64,000 nucleotides of DNA from Actinopolymorpha pittospori (GTDB lineage: Bacteria > Actinomycetota > Actinomycetes > Propionibacteriales > Actinopolymorphaceae). Positions 8,973-17,909 of this stretch are shown here, one piece after another. Each line of letters begins with the position of its first letter. Position 1 is the first letter of the stretch. The stretch is from positions 4,588,001-4,652,000 of the forward strand of contig NZ_JADBEM010000001.1 of the NCBI RefSeq assembly GCF_014873875.1, in the 5' to 3' direction. Position numbers and translations under genes: made by a program. Under the pieces are notes generated by a model that saw only the letters and a list, made by a program, of their open reading frames with translations, was not told where the DNA came from and ran no database searches.

Positions 8973-10175
8973 TCAGCTTTCCGGGGGCGCGGTCTTCCGC
9001 GGCGAGTCCGGGGTGGTTCCGGGTACGGGGGTGCCCTCGGTCGACGGCATCGGGTCGACCGGCGGGGGCTCGACCGGCGGTGTGTCGTCCGGCGGGGGCT
9101 CGACCGGCGGTGGGCTGTCCGCGGGCACGGCGCCACCGTCGCCGGGATCCTTGAGACGGGCAGCGGCGGCCGCGAGCGGATCGGCCATCGGGTCAGCCTC
9201 GTAGCTGAGGTCCTGGCCACCCTCGCGCCAGACGACGATCGAGAGCCCGGTGCCGCTACGAGCGAGCCCGACGACCTCGATCTCGCCGGAGCCGTCGGCG
9301 GTCTCACGCCCGAACCACCACCAGGCGGCCGCGTCGCCGACGCCGCCCACCTCCGTCGGTCCGTGTGGCGTACCCCAGCCGCAGCCGTCGAGCCAGCCAC
9401 GGAAGGAGGCGTGGGCGGCGGCCGCGTCCTCGGCCGAGTCGAACTGGCCGACCAGGTTGGTCCCGGTGACCGTGCCTTCGGTCCCCCAGGTGTAGTCGCG
9501 GCGGACGGCCGCGATCGCGCCCAGCCCGACGAGGCTGTCGGCCTGACAGGCCGACGCGTTGCCGCCCTCGCTCTCACTCGTCCCGGCCGAGGACCAACTG
9601 GTGCCCGAATCGTTCACCCGCGGCATCTCGGCCGCGACCAACAGGGCGTCGGTCGTCAGGGTGGCCGGCGTGGACGGAGGCGTGCTGGGGGTGCCCGGGG
9701 GTGGGGTGGGCGCCTCGGGAGTGTCCGCTGGCGAGCCCGAGGAGGTGCCTGTCGGCGGTGGCACCGCTGTGCCGCCCCTGGTGTGCTGGGGGTTCGGCTT
9801 TCCGGTCTTGTGCGTCGACGGTGAGCCGGATCTGGGCTTGTCGCCGCCCGGAGTGTGCGGGGTCGCCGTGGAACTCGTCCCGGAAGGACTGCCGGGCGCG
9901 GTCGGCGTGGACTGCCGCGCCGCGCCGGACGTCGAGGCCACCGGTTGCTCGCCCGCGGGAGTGATCTGTTGGGTGCCCGGGATACCAGCCACGGCGCTGT
10001 AGCCGAGCAGGCCGACACCGGCGACGACCGCGAGGCCGGTGGTCGCGGCCCGGTGGACCTGGCGACGGGAGCCACGCCGGCGGACCGCGGCGCTCTCGGC
10101 CCACCTCACCTGGTCGACCTCGGAGCGCAACTGCGACAGGTGCTCGTTGACCTGGCGCTCGAAGTCAGCGGACAT
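8973..10175 (-). CDS. Single-pass membrane protein with Pro-rich linker and PknH-like sensor domain; possible anti-sigma partner
   Basis: 400 aa. Residues 1-42 are cytoplasmic, 43-64 form one membrane segment (TTGLAVVAGVGLLGYSAVAG), and about 70-170 are Pro/Ser/Thr-rich low complexity. A compact extracytoplasmic domain follows (about 175-345) with two cysteines (in ACQADS and DGCGWG), probably a disulfide, resembling the PknH/'sensor' extracellular fold. A Pro-Glu-rich tail encoded by direct repeats (about 9055-9115) ends it. It overlaps the ECF sigma gene by 11 bp and starts at ATG 10175 behind AGGAG. By position it is probably the sigma factor's membrane regulator, although no ZAS zinc motif or other known anti-sigma domain is visible. 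That role is inference. Confidence 0.75.
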   Translation of the reverse strand: MSADFERQVNEHLSQLRSEVDQVRWAESAAVRRRGSRRQVHRAATTGLAVVAGVGLLGYSAVAGIPGTQQITPAGEQPVASTSGAARQSTPTAPGSPSGTSSTATPHTPGGDKPRSGSPSTHKTGKPNPQHTRGGTAVPPPTGTSSGSPADTPEAPTPPPGTPSTPPSTPATLTTDALLVAAEMPRVNDSGTSWSSAGTSESEGGNASACQADSLVGLGAIAAVRRDYTWGTEGTVTGTNLVGQFDSAEDAAAAHASFRGWLDGCGWGTPHGPTEVGGVGDAAAWWWFGRETADGSGEIEVVGLARSGTGLSIVVWREGGQDLSYEADPMADPLAAAAARLKDPGDGGAVPADSPPPVEPPPDDTPPVEPPPVDPMPSTEGTPVPGTTPDSPRKTAPPES

Positions 10176-10686
10176 GCTCGGTCTCCTCTGTCGTGCTCTC
10201 GTCGTGTGGCCCGCCCTCGCGCAGAAGCACTGCGAGGGCCGCGCGGCCTCGGGAGAGCCGGGCCTTGATGGTGCCGCTCGGGACGCTCATCTCCCGGGCG
10301 ACCTCCTCCACCGACAGACCGACGAGATGATGGAGCACGATGGCACGGCGCTGCGCCTCAGGGATCTCCTTGAGCGCGGCGACCAAAGCGACGTTGTCGG
10401 GGCTTGGCTCCGGCGAGTGTGCCGGGGGACCATGCCGCGCCATCGCGGCGATGCCGTTCTTGATCTTGCGCCATCGGCTGGCCGCGATGCGCCATGCGAC
10501 AGTCCGAAGCCAGGCTTCGGGGTTCGCGTGTTCGGCGACGTGTGTCCAGTGCTGCCATGCTCGGGCGTACGCCTCTTGAACGCAGTCTTGTGCATCGGCC
10601 AGGTTTCCAGTCATCGCGTACATCTGGTGGAGGAGTCTTTGTCGGGTGGCTTGATAGAAGGCATCGAACTCGTCGGCATTCGACAT
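10165..10686 (-). CDS. ECF RNA polymerase sigma factor (SigE family type)
   Basis: 173 aa with both conserved ECF regions. Sigma-2 has DFDAFYQATRQRL-like start and DAQDCVQEAYARAWQ; sigma-4 has IPEAQRRAIVLHHLVGLSVEEVA followed by the HTH helix VPSGTIKARLSRGRAAL. The linker is short, so there is no sigma-3. ATG 10686 is chosen because GGAGGG precedes it and the protein then begins at the conserved N-terminus; an upstream GTG/ATG extension (to 10734) lacks homology. It is the first gene of a two-gene operon with the membrane sensor protein. The 219-bp gap upstream, to DUF6350, contains AT-richer DNA around 10808-10826 (GATAAACCTATCC), a likely promoter zone for one or both divergent genes. Confidence 0.92.
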   Translation of the reverse strand: MSNADEFDAFYQATRQRLLHQMYAMTGNLADAQDCVQEAYARAWQHWTHVAEHANPEAWLRTVAWRIAASRWRKIKNGIAAMARHGPPAHSPEPSPDNVALVAALKEIPEAQRRAIVLHHLVGLSVEEVAREMSVPSGTIKARLSRGRAALAVLLREGGPHDESTTEETEHVR

Positions 10687-10953
10687 GAGCCCTCCGCCAC
10701 TCGGCCGACTCTCACCCAGATGACACCGCACCATGGCCCTTGGTTGCAGCGATCACAGACATTGACGCCAGGCGCGCGATGACATCGTCACAGCGCGCAG
10801 GCGTACGGGATAAACCTATCCATAACGGTGCAGCGATGGCGGGTCTGTCCCGACATCGAGAAACATCTGTGACATTTGTTCGAGGATCTTCCCATGAGCC
10901 GGCCGCCTCCGGCGGCGTGTCACGACGACCCGAACCGGGACGTGGCTGGGACC

Positions 10954-12378
10954 ATGTCGACGATGACCGACCTGCTGGCGCGCTCTGCAGCGCGCGTTCC
11001 AGGACGCCTGCCCGGTGGTGGGCATCCCCGACCGGTGGCCGTGGGCGCCCTGCTGGCGGCCGGGTGGGCTCTTCTCGCCGGTGCGTTGCCGTGTGCGGCC
11101 CTCGCGGTCATCGGCTGGTTCGCGACGACCGGAGGTACGGCGTCGTGGGCACTCCGCGTCGGGGCCGACGCCTGGCTGCTCGCCCACTGGATTCCGGTCG
11201 ACCTGACCTCGGGCAGGTTCAGCCTTCCTCCGCTGGGGCTTTCGCTGTTGCCGATCGTCCTGCTGTGGCGGGCGGGAGGCTGGGTCGCCCGGTCCTGCGC
11301 GGTGAAGAGTCGAGCTGACGTCTGCGTGGGTGTGGTGACGCTCGCCGTCGTCTACGCCGGCCTGGTCACGCTGGTCGCGGTGCTCGCCCGCGCCGACCAG
11401 GCGGCCCCTGACATCCTGCGGGCGGTTGTGCACGGCGGCGTGCTGGCCGTCGTCGCGGGTGGAGCGGGCGTCCTCTGGGTGAGCGGGCAGGGGATACGGC
11501 TCTGGCGGCGGCTGCCGGAGGAGGTGCGCGCCGTGCTCTACGGCGGGGCCATCGGCGCGTTCGCGCTGGTGATCGGCGGCATCCTGCTGGTCGCCGCCTC
11601 GTTGCTGGTCCACGCGGGCCGGATTGTCGAGCTCGCGCGCGGGCTCGGCCCGGGCGTTGTCGGACTGATCCTGCTTCTCCTGCTGTGCGTGTGTTATCTC
11701 CCCAGCGCCGCGGTGTTCGCGGGCGCGTTCGCCCTGGGGCCGGGTTTCGCCGTCGGGACGGGCACGCTCGTCGCTCCGACCGGGGTGAGTCTCGGACCGG
11801 TGCCGGCGTTCCCGCTGCTCGCCGCGCTTCCCGTCTCGCCGCATCCGCCCGGGTGGGTGATGGGCGTGCTGGCGATGCCGATGGCGGCCGGCGTCCTGGC
11901 CGGGGTGGTGGCGCTCCGCCGCTCCCCGGCCTTCAGCCCCGAGGCCACGGCCCTGCGTGGCGGGCTGGCCGGCGTGGTCGGTGGCCTGGGATTCACCGTG
12001 GCCACGGTCCTGGCCGGTGGATCGGCGGGCGCGGGTCGGCTCGCCGACGTCGGCGTGCCGCTGCTCCCGGCGGCACTGATCTCGGTCAGCACGTTCGGCA
12101 TCGCCGGCGCCGTCGGGGTCCTGGCCCTGCGCGGAGGGCGGTGGGTGTGGTCGCGCGTACGGCACGACCCCGACCCAGCCGGTGACCCGTTCGCGCGACT
12201 CCGGTCGCTGGTCCCTCGCGACGGCGGTCCGGCGGGCTCCGGCGAGCCGGGGCTCCCCGTGCAGCGCCGCGGGCGGACGGAGCCCGGTCGCACCGACCCT
12301 GGTCACACCAACCCTGGTCACACCAACCCTGGTCACCCCGAACCCGGGGCGGCCCGCGACGAACCTCCGACGCCGTAG
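10954..12378 (+). CDS. DUF6350 family multipass membrane protein (annotated 'cell division protein PerM' in actinobacteria)
   Basis: About 474 aa with eight to ten hydrophobic segments (for example ALLAAGWALLAGALPCAALA and GVVGLILLLLLCVCYLPSA). The gene sits, as is usual for this family, between sucCD and purN-purH; function is not established. The cytoplasmic tail is Pro/Gly-rich and includes a three-copy 15-bp repeat (PGHTN). ATG 10954 is preferred because the 26 residues before it are polar and unlike homologues; ATG 10876 and ATG 10894 also lie in frame. Family recognition comes from composition, length and neighbourhood. Confidence 0.8.
   Translation: MSTMTDLLARSAARVPGRLPGGGHPRPVAVGALLAAGWALLAGALPCAALAVIGWFATTGGTASWALRVGADAWLLAHWIPVDLTSGRFSLPPLGLSLLPIVLLWRAGGWVARSCAVKSRADVCVGVVTLAVVYAGLVTLVAVLARADQAAPDILRAVVHGGVLAVVAGGAGVLWVSGQGIRLWRRLPEEVRAVLYGGAIGAFALVIGGILLVAASLLVHAGRIVELARGLGPGVVGLILLLLLCVCYLPSAAVFAGAFALGPGFAVGTGTLVAPTGVSLGPVPAFPLLAALPVSPHPPGWVMGVLAMPMAAGVLAGVVALRRSPAFSPEATALRGGLAGVVGGLGFTVATVLAGGSAGAGRLADVGVPLLPAALISVSTFGIAGAVGVLALRGGRWVWSRVRHDPDPAGDPFARLRSLVPRDGGPAGSGEPGLPVQRRGRTEPGRTDPGHTNPGHTNPGHPEPGAARDEPPTP
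12296..12340 (+). repeat. 15-bp tandem repeat, three copies, inside the DUF6350 gene
   Basis: The units start at 12296, 12311 and 12326; the first two are identical and the third differs at its end. They encode repeats of Pro-Gly-His-Thr-Asn in the C-terminal tail, so copy number could change without breaking the frame. Confidence 0.8.
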
Positions 12379-12406
12379 GGCACGGAGGGCGCCGGCGGCG
12401 CGAGCG

Positions 12407-13084
12407 TCAGCGCGGCGGCGGTGCCGGTGCCACCCGGTCCATGATCTGCTCCTCGAGGTGCCGCTGGCAGCCTTCCCGCGCCGTCTGGGTGTTGGCCCCG
12501 GAGTAGCAGTCCTGGTAGTCGATGATCTCGGTCCAGAACACCGCCGCCATCACGCCGAGTACACAGGCGAAGACGCTGGCGACGATGCCGAGCACCATGC
12601 CGGGCGTGGCGCCGGCGATCTGCTGCCGGCCACGCTTGCCGTCACGGCGGGCGAGGGCACCGAGCACGATGGCCGCGACGCCGAGGATGAGACCGAGCGG
12701 GAACGCGAAGATGCTCGTCGCGAGACCGGCGATTCCGAGCAGCAGGGCGAAGCGGCCCCGGTTGCGAGCCCGGCGCAGTTGGTCCTCCGTGACCTCCCTC
12801 GGGTCGGGGCCGCCACCCGGCGGCGGCGCCGGGGGGTGAGATCCACCGCGGGAGGGGTCGGGGGTCGTCGCCGCGACGATCCGGGCGTACGGCGAGGAGG
12901 CCTCCGGCCGGCCGAACACGCGCTCGCTGTCCGGTGGCGCGTCGGTGCCCTCCGGAGGAATGGGCGCGAGACGCGGGTCGCCCGATTCGTCCGGTCCGAT
13001 GGGGCCGCCGGTACCGGACGGGCGGGTGGTCACTGGCTGATCGTCGTGGTGACGGTCGCCCGCGGGTTTCTCGGCGCTGCTCAC
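12407..13084 (-). CDS. DUF4190 domain membrane protein
   Basis: 225 aa. An acidic/proline-rich cytoplasmic N-terminus (1-120) leads to two hydrophobic segments joined by a short basic turn (ARRDGKRGRQQ), the typical DUF4190 arrangement (LLLGIAGLATSIFAFPLGLILG, then GMVLGIVASVFACVLGVMAAVF). A short extracytoplasmic tail has two cysteines (DCYSG, REGCQR), which may pair. GTG 13084 is chosen because AGGAG lies 9 nt upstream; the frame stays open much further but without coding character. Function is unknown. The gene is convergent with DUF6350 and divergent from purN. Confidence 0.8.
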   Translation of the reverse strand: MSSAEKPAGDRHHDDQPVTTRPSGTGGPIGPDESGDPRLAPIPPEGTDAPPDSERVFGRPEASSPYARIVAATTPDPSRGGSHPPAPPPGGGPDPREVTEDQLRRARNRGRFALLLGIAGLATSIFAFPLGLILGVAAIVLGALARRDGKRGRQQIAGATPGMVLGIVASVFACVLGVMAAVFWTEIIDYQDCYSGANTQTAREGCQRHLEEQIMDRVAPAPPPR

Positions 13085-13223
13085 AGGGGCTTCTCCTGTC
13101 GTTTTCTGACCTACCGCTATCGTGACGGAACGTCGTACTCGAAGCGAACGTGCCCCGGGCAGGCCGCTGGTGTCGTCCCGTTTCACCCCCCGCGGCCCCG
13201 CACCGACCAACGAGGAGCTCATC

Positions 13224-13829
13224 CTGTCCGCCCGCCTCGTCGTCCTGCTCTCCGGTTCGGGCACCCTCCTGCAGGCCCTGCTCGACGCGGCCAGCGAACC
13301 GTCCTTCGGTGCCACCATCGTCGGTGTCGGCTCGGATCGTGAAGGCGTCGAGGGCCTCGCCCGCGCACAGCGCGCCGGCGTTCCGACATTCACCCTCAAG
13401 GTCCGGGACTTCCCGTCCCGGGAGGATTGGGACGCCGCCCTCACCGAGCGGGTGGCCTCCTTCGAGCCCGACCTCGTGGTGTCGGCCGGCTTCCTCAAGC
13501 TGGTCGGAGCGTCGTTTCTGAAGGCCTTCGGCGGGCGCTACCTCAACAGCCACAACTCGTTGCTCCCGGCGTTCCCGGGCATGCACGGGCCGCGTGATGC
13601 GCTGGCCTACGGCGTCCGCGTCGCCGGCGCCACGTTGTTCGTCGTCGACGAGGGTGTCGACGCCGGGCCGATCATCGCGCAGACCACGGTCCCGGTGGAG
13701 GACGACGACACCGAAGAGACGCTGACCGAACGCATCAAGGTCGCCGAACGCCGCCAACTCGTCGACGTGGTCGGCGCGATGGTGCGACAGGGCTACACCG
13801 TGCAGGGCAGAAAGGTCACCATCCCGTGA
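13224..13829 (+). CDS. purN: Phosphoribosylglycinamide formyltransferase
   Basis: It transfers the formyl group of 10-formyl-THF to GAR in purine synthesis. Conserved residues are visible: the phosphate loop SGSGTLLQALLD, catalytic Asn and His in NSHNSLLPAFPG and Asp in VDEGVDAGPII. The loop has Leu where many PurN have Asn (GSN). Start choice is notable. The domain begins at ARLVVLLSGSG, and the best Shine-Dalgarno (GAGGAG, 13212-13217) sits 6 nt before an in-frame CTG at 13224, giving 201 aa, the normal size. GTG 13170 and GTG 13122 are in-frame alternatives; 13122 overlaps a TATCGT that looks like a -10. It overlaps purH by 4 bp. Confidence 0.93.
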   Translation: MSARLVVLLSGSGTLLQALLDAASEPSFGATIVGVGSDREGVEGLARAQRAGVPTFTLKVRDFPSREDWDAALTERVASFEPDLVVSAGFLKLVGASFLKAFGGRYLNSHNSLLPAFPGMHGPRDALAYGVRVAGATLFVVDEGVDAGPIIAQTTVPVEDDDTEETLTERIKVAERRQLVDVVGAMVRQGYTVQGRKVTIP

Positions 13830-15418
13830 ACGACTCCACCAGCCAGGCCACGTCCGGCGACGGCCGCCGGTCCGTCCGCCGTGCCCTCCTCAGCGTCTAT
13901 GACAAGCAGGGCCTGACAGACCTTGCCCGTGGGCTCGCCCAGGCCGGCGTCCAGATCGTGTCCACCGGTTCGACCGCGTCGACCATCGAGGCCGCCGGCG
14001 TACCCGTCACCCGGGTCGAGGAGCTGACCGGCTTCCCCGAGTGCCTGGACGGGCGGGTCAAGACCCTGCACCCCAAGGTGCACGCCGGACTGCTCGCAGA
14101 CGTTCGCAACCCCGACCACCGTCGCCAGCTCGAGGAACTCGACATCGAGGCGTTCGACCTGCTGGTGTCGAACCTCTATCCGTTCGCCGCGACCGTCGCC
14201 TCCGGCGCCGGACCGGACGACGTGATCGAGCAGATCGACATCGGCGGCCCGGCGATGACGCGGGCGGCGGCGAAGAACCACGCGAACCTCGCGGTCGTCA
14301 CCTCACCGGACCGCTACACCGACGTCCTGGCGGCGGTGGCGGCGGGCGGCTTCACGCTCGAGCAGCGGCAGCGGCTGGCCGCGGAGGCGTTCGTGCACAC
14401 CGCGACCTACGACGTGCAGGTGGCGTCGTGGATGTCCAACGTGCTCGCGCCGAGCGACGAGGGCACCGGCTTCCCGGCCTGGGTCGGGGGAGCCTGGAAG
14501 CGTGAGGCCGTGCTGCGGTACGGCGAGAACCCGCACCAGAAGGCGGCGCTGTACGCCGGCGCCTCGGCGGCCGCCCCGGGCCTCGCCCAGGCGGAGCAGC
14601 TGCACGGCAAGGAGATGTCGTACAACAACTACGTCGACGCGGACGCCGCGCGGCGGGCGGCGTACGACTTCGAGGCTCCTGCTGTGGCCATCATCAAGCA
14701 CGCCAACCCGTGCGGGATCGCGGTCGGCACCGACATCGCGGACGCACACGCGAAGGCACACGCCTGCGACCCGGTCTCGGCGTTCGGCGGAGTGATCGCG
14801 ACCAACGGGCCGGTGACGGTCGCGATGGCCGAACAGGTCGCCGACGTCTTCACCGAGGTCGTCGTCGCCCCCGACTTCGAGCCCGGGGCGCTGGAGATCC
14901 TGACCGGGAAGAAGAACATCCGGCTGCTCCGTTGCCCGTCCCCGGTGCGCGGTGGCGTCGAGATGCGGCAGGTCTCCGGCGGGCTGCTGCTGCAGAGCGT
15001 CGACACGATCGACGCGCCCGGGGACGACCCGACCGCCTGGCAGCTGGCCACGGGGGAGCCGGTCGACGAGGCGACCCTCGCCGATCTGGCGTTCGCGTGG
15101 CGCGCGGTGCGTTCGGTGAAGTCCAACGCGATCCTGCTCGCGAGCGGCGGTGCGACCGTCGGAGTCGGCATGGGGCAGGTCAACCGGGTCGACTCGGCGC
15201 GGCTCGCCGTGACGCGCGCGGGCGACCGGGCGGCCGGGTCCGTCGCGGCCTCCGACGCCTTCTTCCCGTTCGCCGACGGCCTGCAGGTCCTGCTGGACGC
15301 GGGCGTCCGCGCCGTGGTCGAGCCCGGCGGCTCGGTCCGCGACAAGGAGGTCGTCGCGGCGGCCGAGGCGGCCGGCATACCCCTCTACTTCACCGGTACG
15401 CGGCACTTCTTCCACTGA
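13826..15418 (+). CDS. purH: Bifunctional AICAR transformylase / IMP cyclohydrolase
   Basis: 530 aa, catalysing the last two steps to IMP. The N-terminal MGS-like cyclohydrolase domain (1-150) shows LLSVYDKQGL, STGSTA, FPECLDGRVKTLHPK and DIGGPAMTRAAAKNH. The C-terminal transformylase domain shows LRYGENPHQ, the catalytic KHANPCG motif near residue 292, and SDAFFPF. GTG 13826 overlaps the purN stop (GTGA), so the two are translationally coupled. The C-terminus RHFFH is the normal end. Confidence 0.97.
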   Translation: MNDSTSQATSGDGRRSVRRALLSVYDKQGLTDLARGLAQAGVQIVSTGSTASTIEAAGVPVTRVEELTGFPECLDGRVKTLHPKVHAGLLADVRNPDHRRQLEELDIEAFDLLVSNLYPFAATVASGAGPDDVIEQIDIGGPAMTRAAAKNHANLAVVTSPDRYTDVLAAVAAGGFTLEQRQRLAAEAFVHTATYDVQVASWMSNVLAPSDEGTGFPAWVGGAWKREAVLRYGENPHQKAALYAGASAAAPGLAQAEQLHGKEMSYNNYVDADAARRAAYDFEAPAVAIIKHANPCGIAVGTDIADAHAKAHACDPVSAFGGVIATNGPVTVAMAEQVADVFTEVVVAPDFEPGALEILTGKKNIRLLRCPSPVRGGVEMRQVSGGLLLQSVDTIDAPGDDPTAWQLATGEPVDEATLADLAFAWRAVRSVKSNAILLASGGATVGVGMGQVNRVDSARLAVTRAGDRAAGSVAASDAFFPFADGLQVLLDAGVRAVVEPGGSVRDKEVVAAAEAAGIPLYFTGTRHFFH

Positions 15419-15479
15419 TTTCCACCCGGGACCGGGCGGGGTGGCCCCGGCATCGGCGCGTGGGCCCGGGCGCGGCACC

Positions 15480-16098
15480 ATGACCCGCGTGAGGACGCTG
15501 CTGTTGCTCCACGGTGGGCTCTGGGCCGAAGGCATGAACGCCGACCGTTTCTGGCGCGTACCCGGGATCGTCGCGGAGCTGGAGGACGCGGGCTTCGAGG
15601 TGCTGGCACCGGACCGGCCCGTCCGGGCGCCGAGTTGGCAGGCGGAGGTCGACGACGCCGAACCTGCCCGCCGGCCCGGTCACCGTGGTGGCCGGCTCGA
15701 ACGGCTGCTCGACGGCCGCGCTCCTCGCCTCGACCGCACCCGACCGGGTGGAGCGGCTCCTGCTCGCCTGGCCCGCCACCGCGGGCGACCCAACCATGGA
15801 CGCGTTGGCCCGCCGCGGGTTGACCGACCGCGGGGCGCCGCCGAGGAGCGTCGACGCACTGCTGTCGGGCGCGACGCTGCGGGGACTGTCGGACGCCGAG
15901 ATCGCCCGGTTGTCGATGCCGGTCGGCGTCCTGCCCGCGTTGCCGGCGAACCCCGTCCACCAGCGGCGTACGGTCGAGGCCCTGCGCGACCTGCTTCCCC
16001 ACGCCATCGAACTGCCCGGCTGCCCGGAGCCCCCGCGCCGGGACTTCGCGCCGCACCTCGAGATCTTCGTCGAGGCGGTCGCCGCCTTCGCCGCCTGA
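15480..16098 (+). pseudogene. Alpha/beta hydrolase, frameshifted
   Basis: The first part (ATG 15480) reads MTRVRTLLLLHGGLW and ends in the frame of AEVDD; homologous sequence then continues one frame over as LPAGPVTVVAGSNGCSTA (nucleophile elbow A-G-S-N-G), SMPVGVLPALPANPVH and a C-terminal LPGCPEPPRRDFAPH containing a His candidate. The shift falls between about 15640 and 15662, and several residues may be missing there as well. No single frame encodes the whole enzyme, so it is a pseudogene or carries a sequencing error. The distal half alone has a GTG start at 15685 but no ribosome binding site. Confidence 0.7.
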
Positions 16099-16320
16099 AC
16101 GGACGGTTCGGCGCCAACCAGCCTCATTCGGTCGGATCGGACGACCCGAGCCGTCGAGCCCAGGGTTCGGGTCGAGCGGCACGCGAGTTCGGGTCCGCCT
16201 GGTACGTCCGCTCCCGTGCCCGGGCGGGTAGCCTGCCGTTCTGCGAGGTAGCACCGACATCGCCGGACGACACCCGACAGGCGACACCCCGAAGTGATCC
16301 GAGAGCGGAAGGGCCACCCC

Positions 16321-16734
16321 ATGGTCGACCAGCCGGGCGACGACGCGGTACGTGAGCGCGCCGATGTTTCCCCGGCCCCGGTCGAGGCCGGTGGGGGAAC
16401 GCCGGGTGACAGGCGGGCGTTCTGGAAACGTTGGAGTCGAAACCGAGGGCGCCCGCTCCCACCGATCCGTCCGTGGCCGAGACGGCAGTGGCCGCTCCTG
16501 GTCGTCCTCGCCTGCGTGGTCGGTTCGCTCGTCGTCGTGGTGGTCGTCGACTTCCGGCCGGGTACGGCGCTGTTCGCCGCCTCGGTGCTGTTGGCGGCGG
16601 CGTTCCGGCTTGTGCTCACGACGAGGCGGGCAGGGTTGCTCGTACTACGCAGTCGGATGGTCGACGTCACCACCCTCGCGATCATGGGTGGAGCGACGCT
16701 CCTGCTGGCTCTGGCCGTGCCGGACATCCGATGA
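16321..16734 (+). CDS. DUF3017 family small membrane protein
   Basis: 137 aa: a polar, basic N-terminus followed by three hydrophobic segments (PLLVVLACVVGSLVVVVVV, ALFAASVLLAAAFRLVL, TTLAIMGGATLLLALAV). DUF3017 proteins commonly sit between purH and mdh in actinobacteria, which is the order seen here. Function is unknown. ATG 16321 is chosen over ATG 16294 because GGAAGGG precedes it at a short distance and the first nine codons upstream are not conserved-looking. The 222-bp gap upstream contains only a possible TAGCCT -10 (16229-16234). Confidence 0.8.
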   Translation: MVDQPGDDAVRERADVSPAPVEAGGGTPGDRRAFWKRWSRNRGRPLPPIRPWPRRQWPLLVVLACVVGSLVVVVVVDFRPGTALFAASVLLAAAFRLVLTTRRAGLLVLRSRMVDVTTLAIMGGATLLLALAVPDIR

Positions 16735-16765
16735 CCCCGAACGGCGGCGCAGGCGGCCGCTCGGC

Positions 16766-16771
16766 TAGGCT
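16766..16771 (+). promoter_or_regulatory. Putative -10 box (TAGGCT) for mdh
   Basis: TAGGCT sits 89 bp before the mdh start, without an obvious -35. It recurs before pcrA and sucC. Confidence 0.35.
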
Positions 16772-16860
16772 CACCAACAGGTATCTCGACGCCAAGACAT
16801 CTCCGAGACCGCTGAGTCCGAAGGCCGCGCGACAGCGGCACACCCAGGAGGCGAGCACAC

Positions 16861-17829
16861 ATGGCGCGTAACGGCAAGGTCGCTGTCATCGGGGCCGGTT
16901 TCTACGGGTCCACGACCGCCCAGCGACTCGCCGAGTACGACATCTTCGACGAAGTCGTCCTCACCGACATCATCGAAGGTCGGCCCGAGGGGCTGGCTCT
17001 CGACATGAACCAGTCGCGGCCGATCGAGGGCTTCGAGACCAAGGTCACCGGCGCGACCACCGGCAGGTCCGGCGAGGGTTACGAAGCGATCGCCGGGTCC
17101 GACATCGTGATCATCACCGCTGGTCTGCCGCGCAAGCCCGGCATGAGCCGGATGGACCTGATCGAGACGAACGCCAAGATTGTCCGGCAGGTCGCGGAGA
17201 ACGTCGCCAAGCACGCCCCGAACGCCGTCGTCATCGTGGTCTCCAACCCGCTCGACGAGATGACCGCGCTGGCCCAGCTCGCCACGGCGTTCCCGAAGAA
17301 CCGTGTTCTCGGCCAGGCCGGCATGCTCGACACCGCCCGGTTCACCAACAGCGTCGCCGAGAAGCTCGGCGTGCCCGTCGCGGCGGTGACCACCCTCACC
17401 CTCGGGTCGCACGGCGACACGATGGTGCCCGTCCCGAGCAAGTGCACCGTCGAGGTCGACGGCAAGCGCCAGCCGCTCACCGATCTCCTCTCCGCGGAGG
17501 ACATCGAGGCGCTGGTCGAGCGCACCCGTAACGGCGGTGCCGAGGTCGTCGCGCTGCTGAAGACCGGCTCCGCCTTCTACGCGCCGGCCGCTGCCGCCGC
17601 CCGGATGGCCAAGGCCGTCATCGAGGACTCCGGCGCTGTCATGCCGGTGTGCGCCTGGGTCGAGGGCGAGTACGGCATCGACGGCGTCTACCTCGGCGTG
17701 GTCGCCGAGCTCGGCCGCGAAGGCGTCCGCAAGGTCGTCGAGACCGACCTGACCGACTCCGAGCTGGCCGCCCTGAAGGAAGCCGCGGAAGCCGTTCGCG
17801 CCAAGCAGGCCGACGTCCAGAACCTCTGA
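16861..17829 (+). CDS. mdh: Malate dehydrogenase (LDH-like, NAD-dependent)
   Basis: 322 aa. The N-terminal NAD-binding fold begins KVAVIGAGFYGSTTA, with Asp in VLTDI at the end of strand 2 pointing to NAD. Substrate and catalytic residues are present: Arg pair in LPRKPGMSR, Asn in VVSNPLD, Asp-x-x-Arg in LDTARF and catalytic His in LGSHGDTMVP. The R at the substrate loop favours malate/oxaloacetate over lactate. AGGAGG precedes ATG 16861. icd follows 80 bp later on the same strand, so the two may be co-transcribed TCA genes. Confidence 0.95.
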   Translation: MARNGKVAVIGAGFYGSTTAQRLAEYDIFDEVVLTDIIEGRPEGLALDMNQSRPIEGFETKVTGATTGRSGEGYEAIAGSDIVIITAGLPRKPGMSRMDLIETNAKIVRQVAENVAKHAPNAVVIVVSNPLDEMTALAQLATAFPKNRVLGQAGMLDTARFTNSVAEKLGVPVAAVTTLTLGSHGDTMVPVPSKCTVEVDGKRQPLTDLLSAEDIEALVERTRNGGAEVVALLKTGSAFYAPAAAAARMAKAVIEDSGAVMPVCAWVEGEYGIDGVYLGVVAELGREGVRKVVETDLTDSELAALKEAAEAVRAKQADVQNL

Positions 17830-17909
17830 ACCCCACACCTCGACGTGTGACGAGGCCGTCCGGGAAGCCACCCGCACACCCGTCCACGATCCGGCCGGAG
17901 GAGCCCCCC

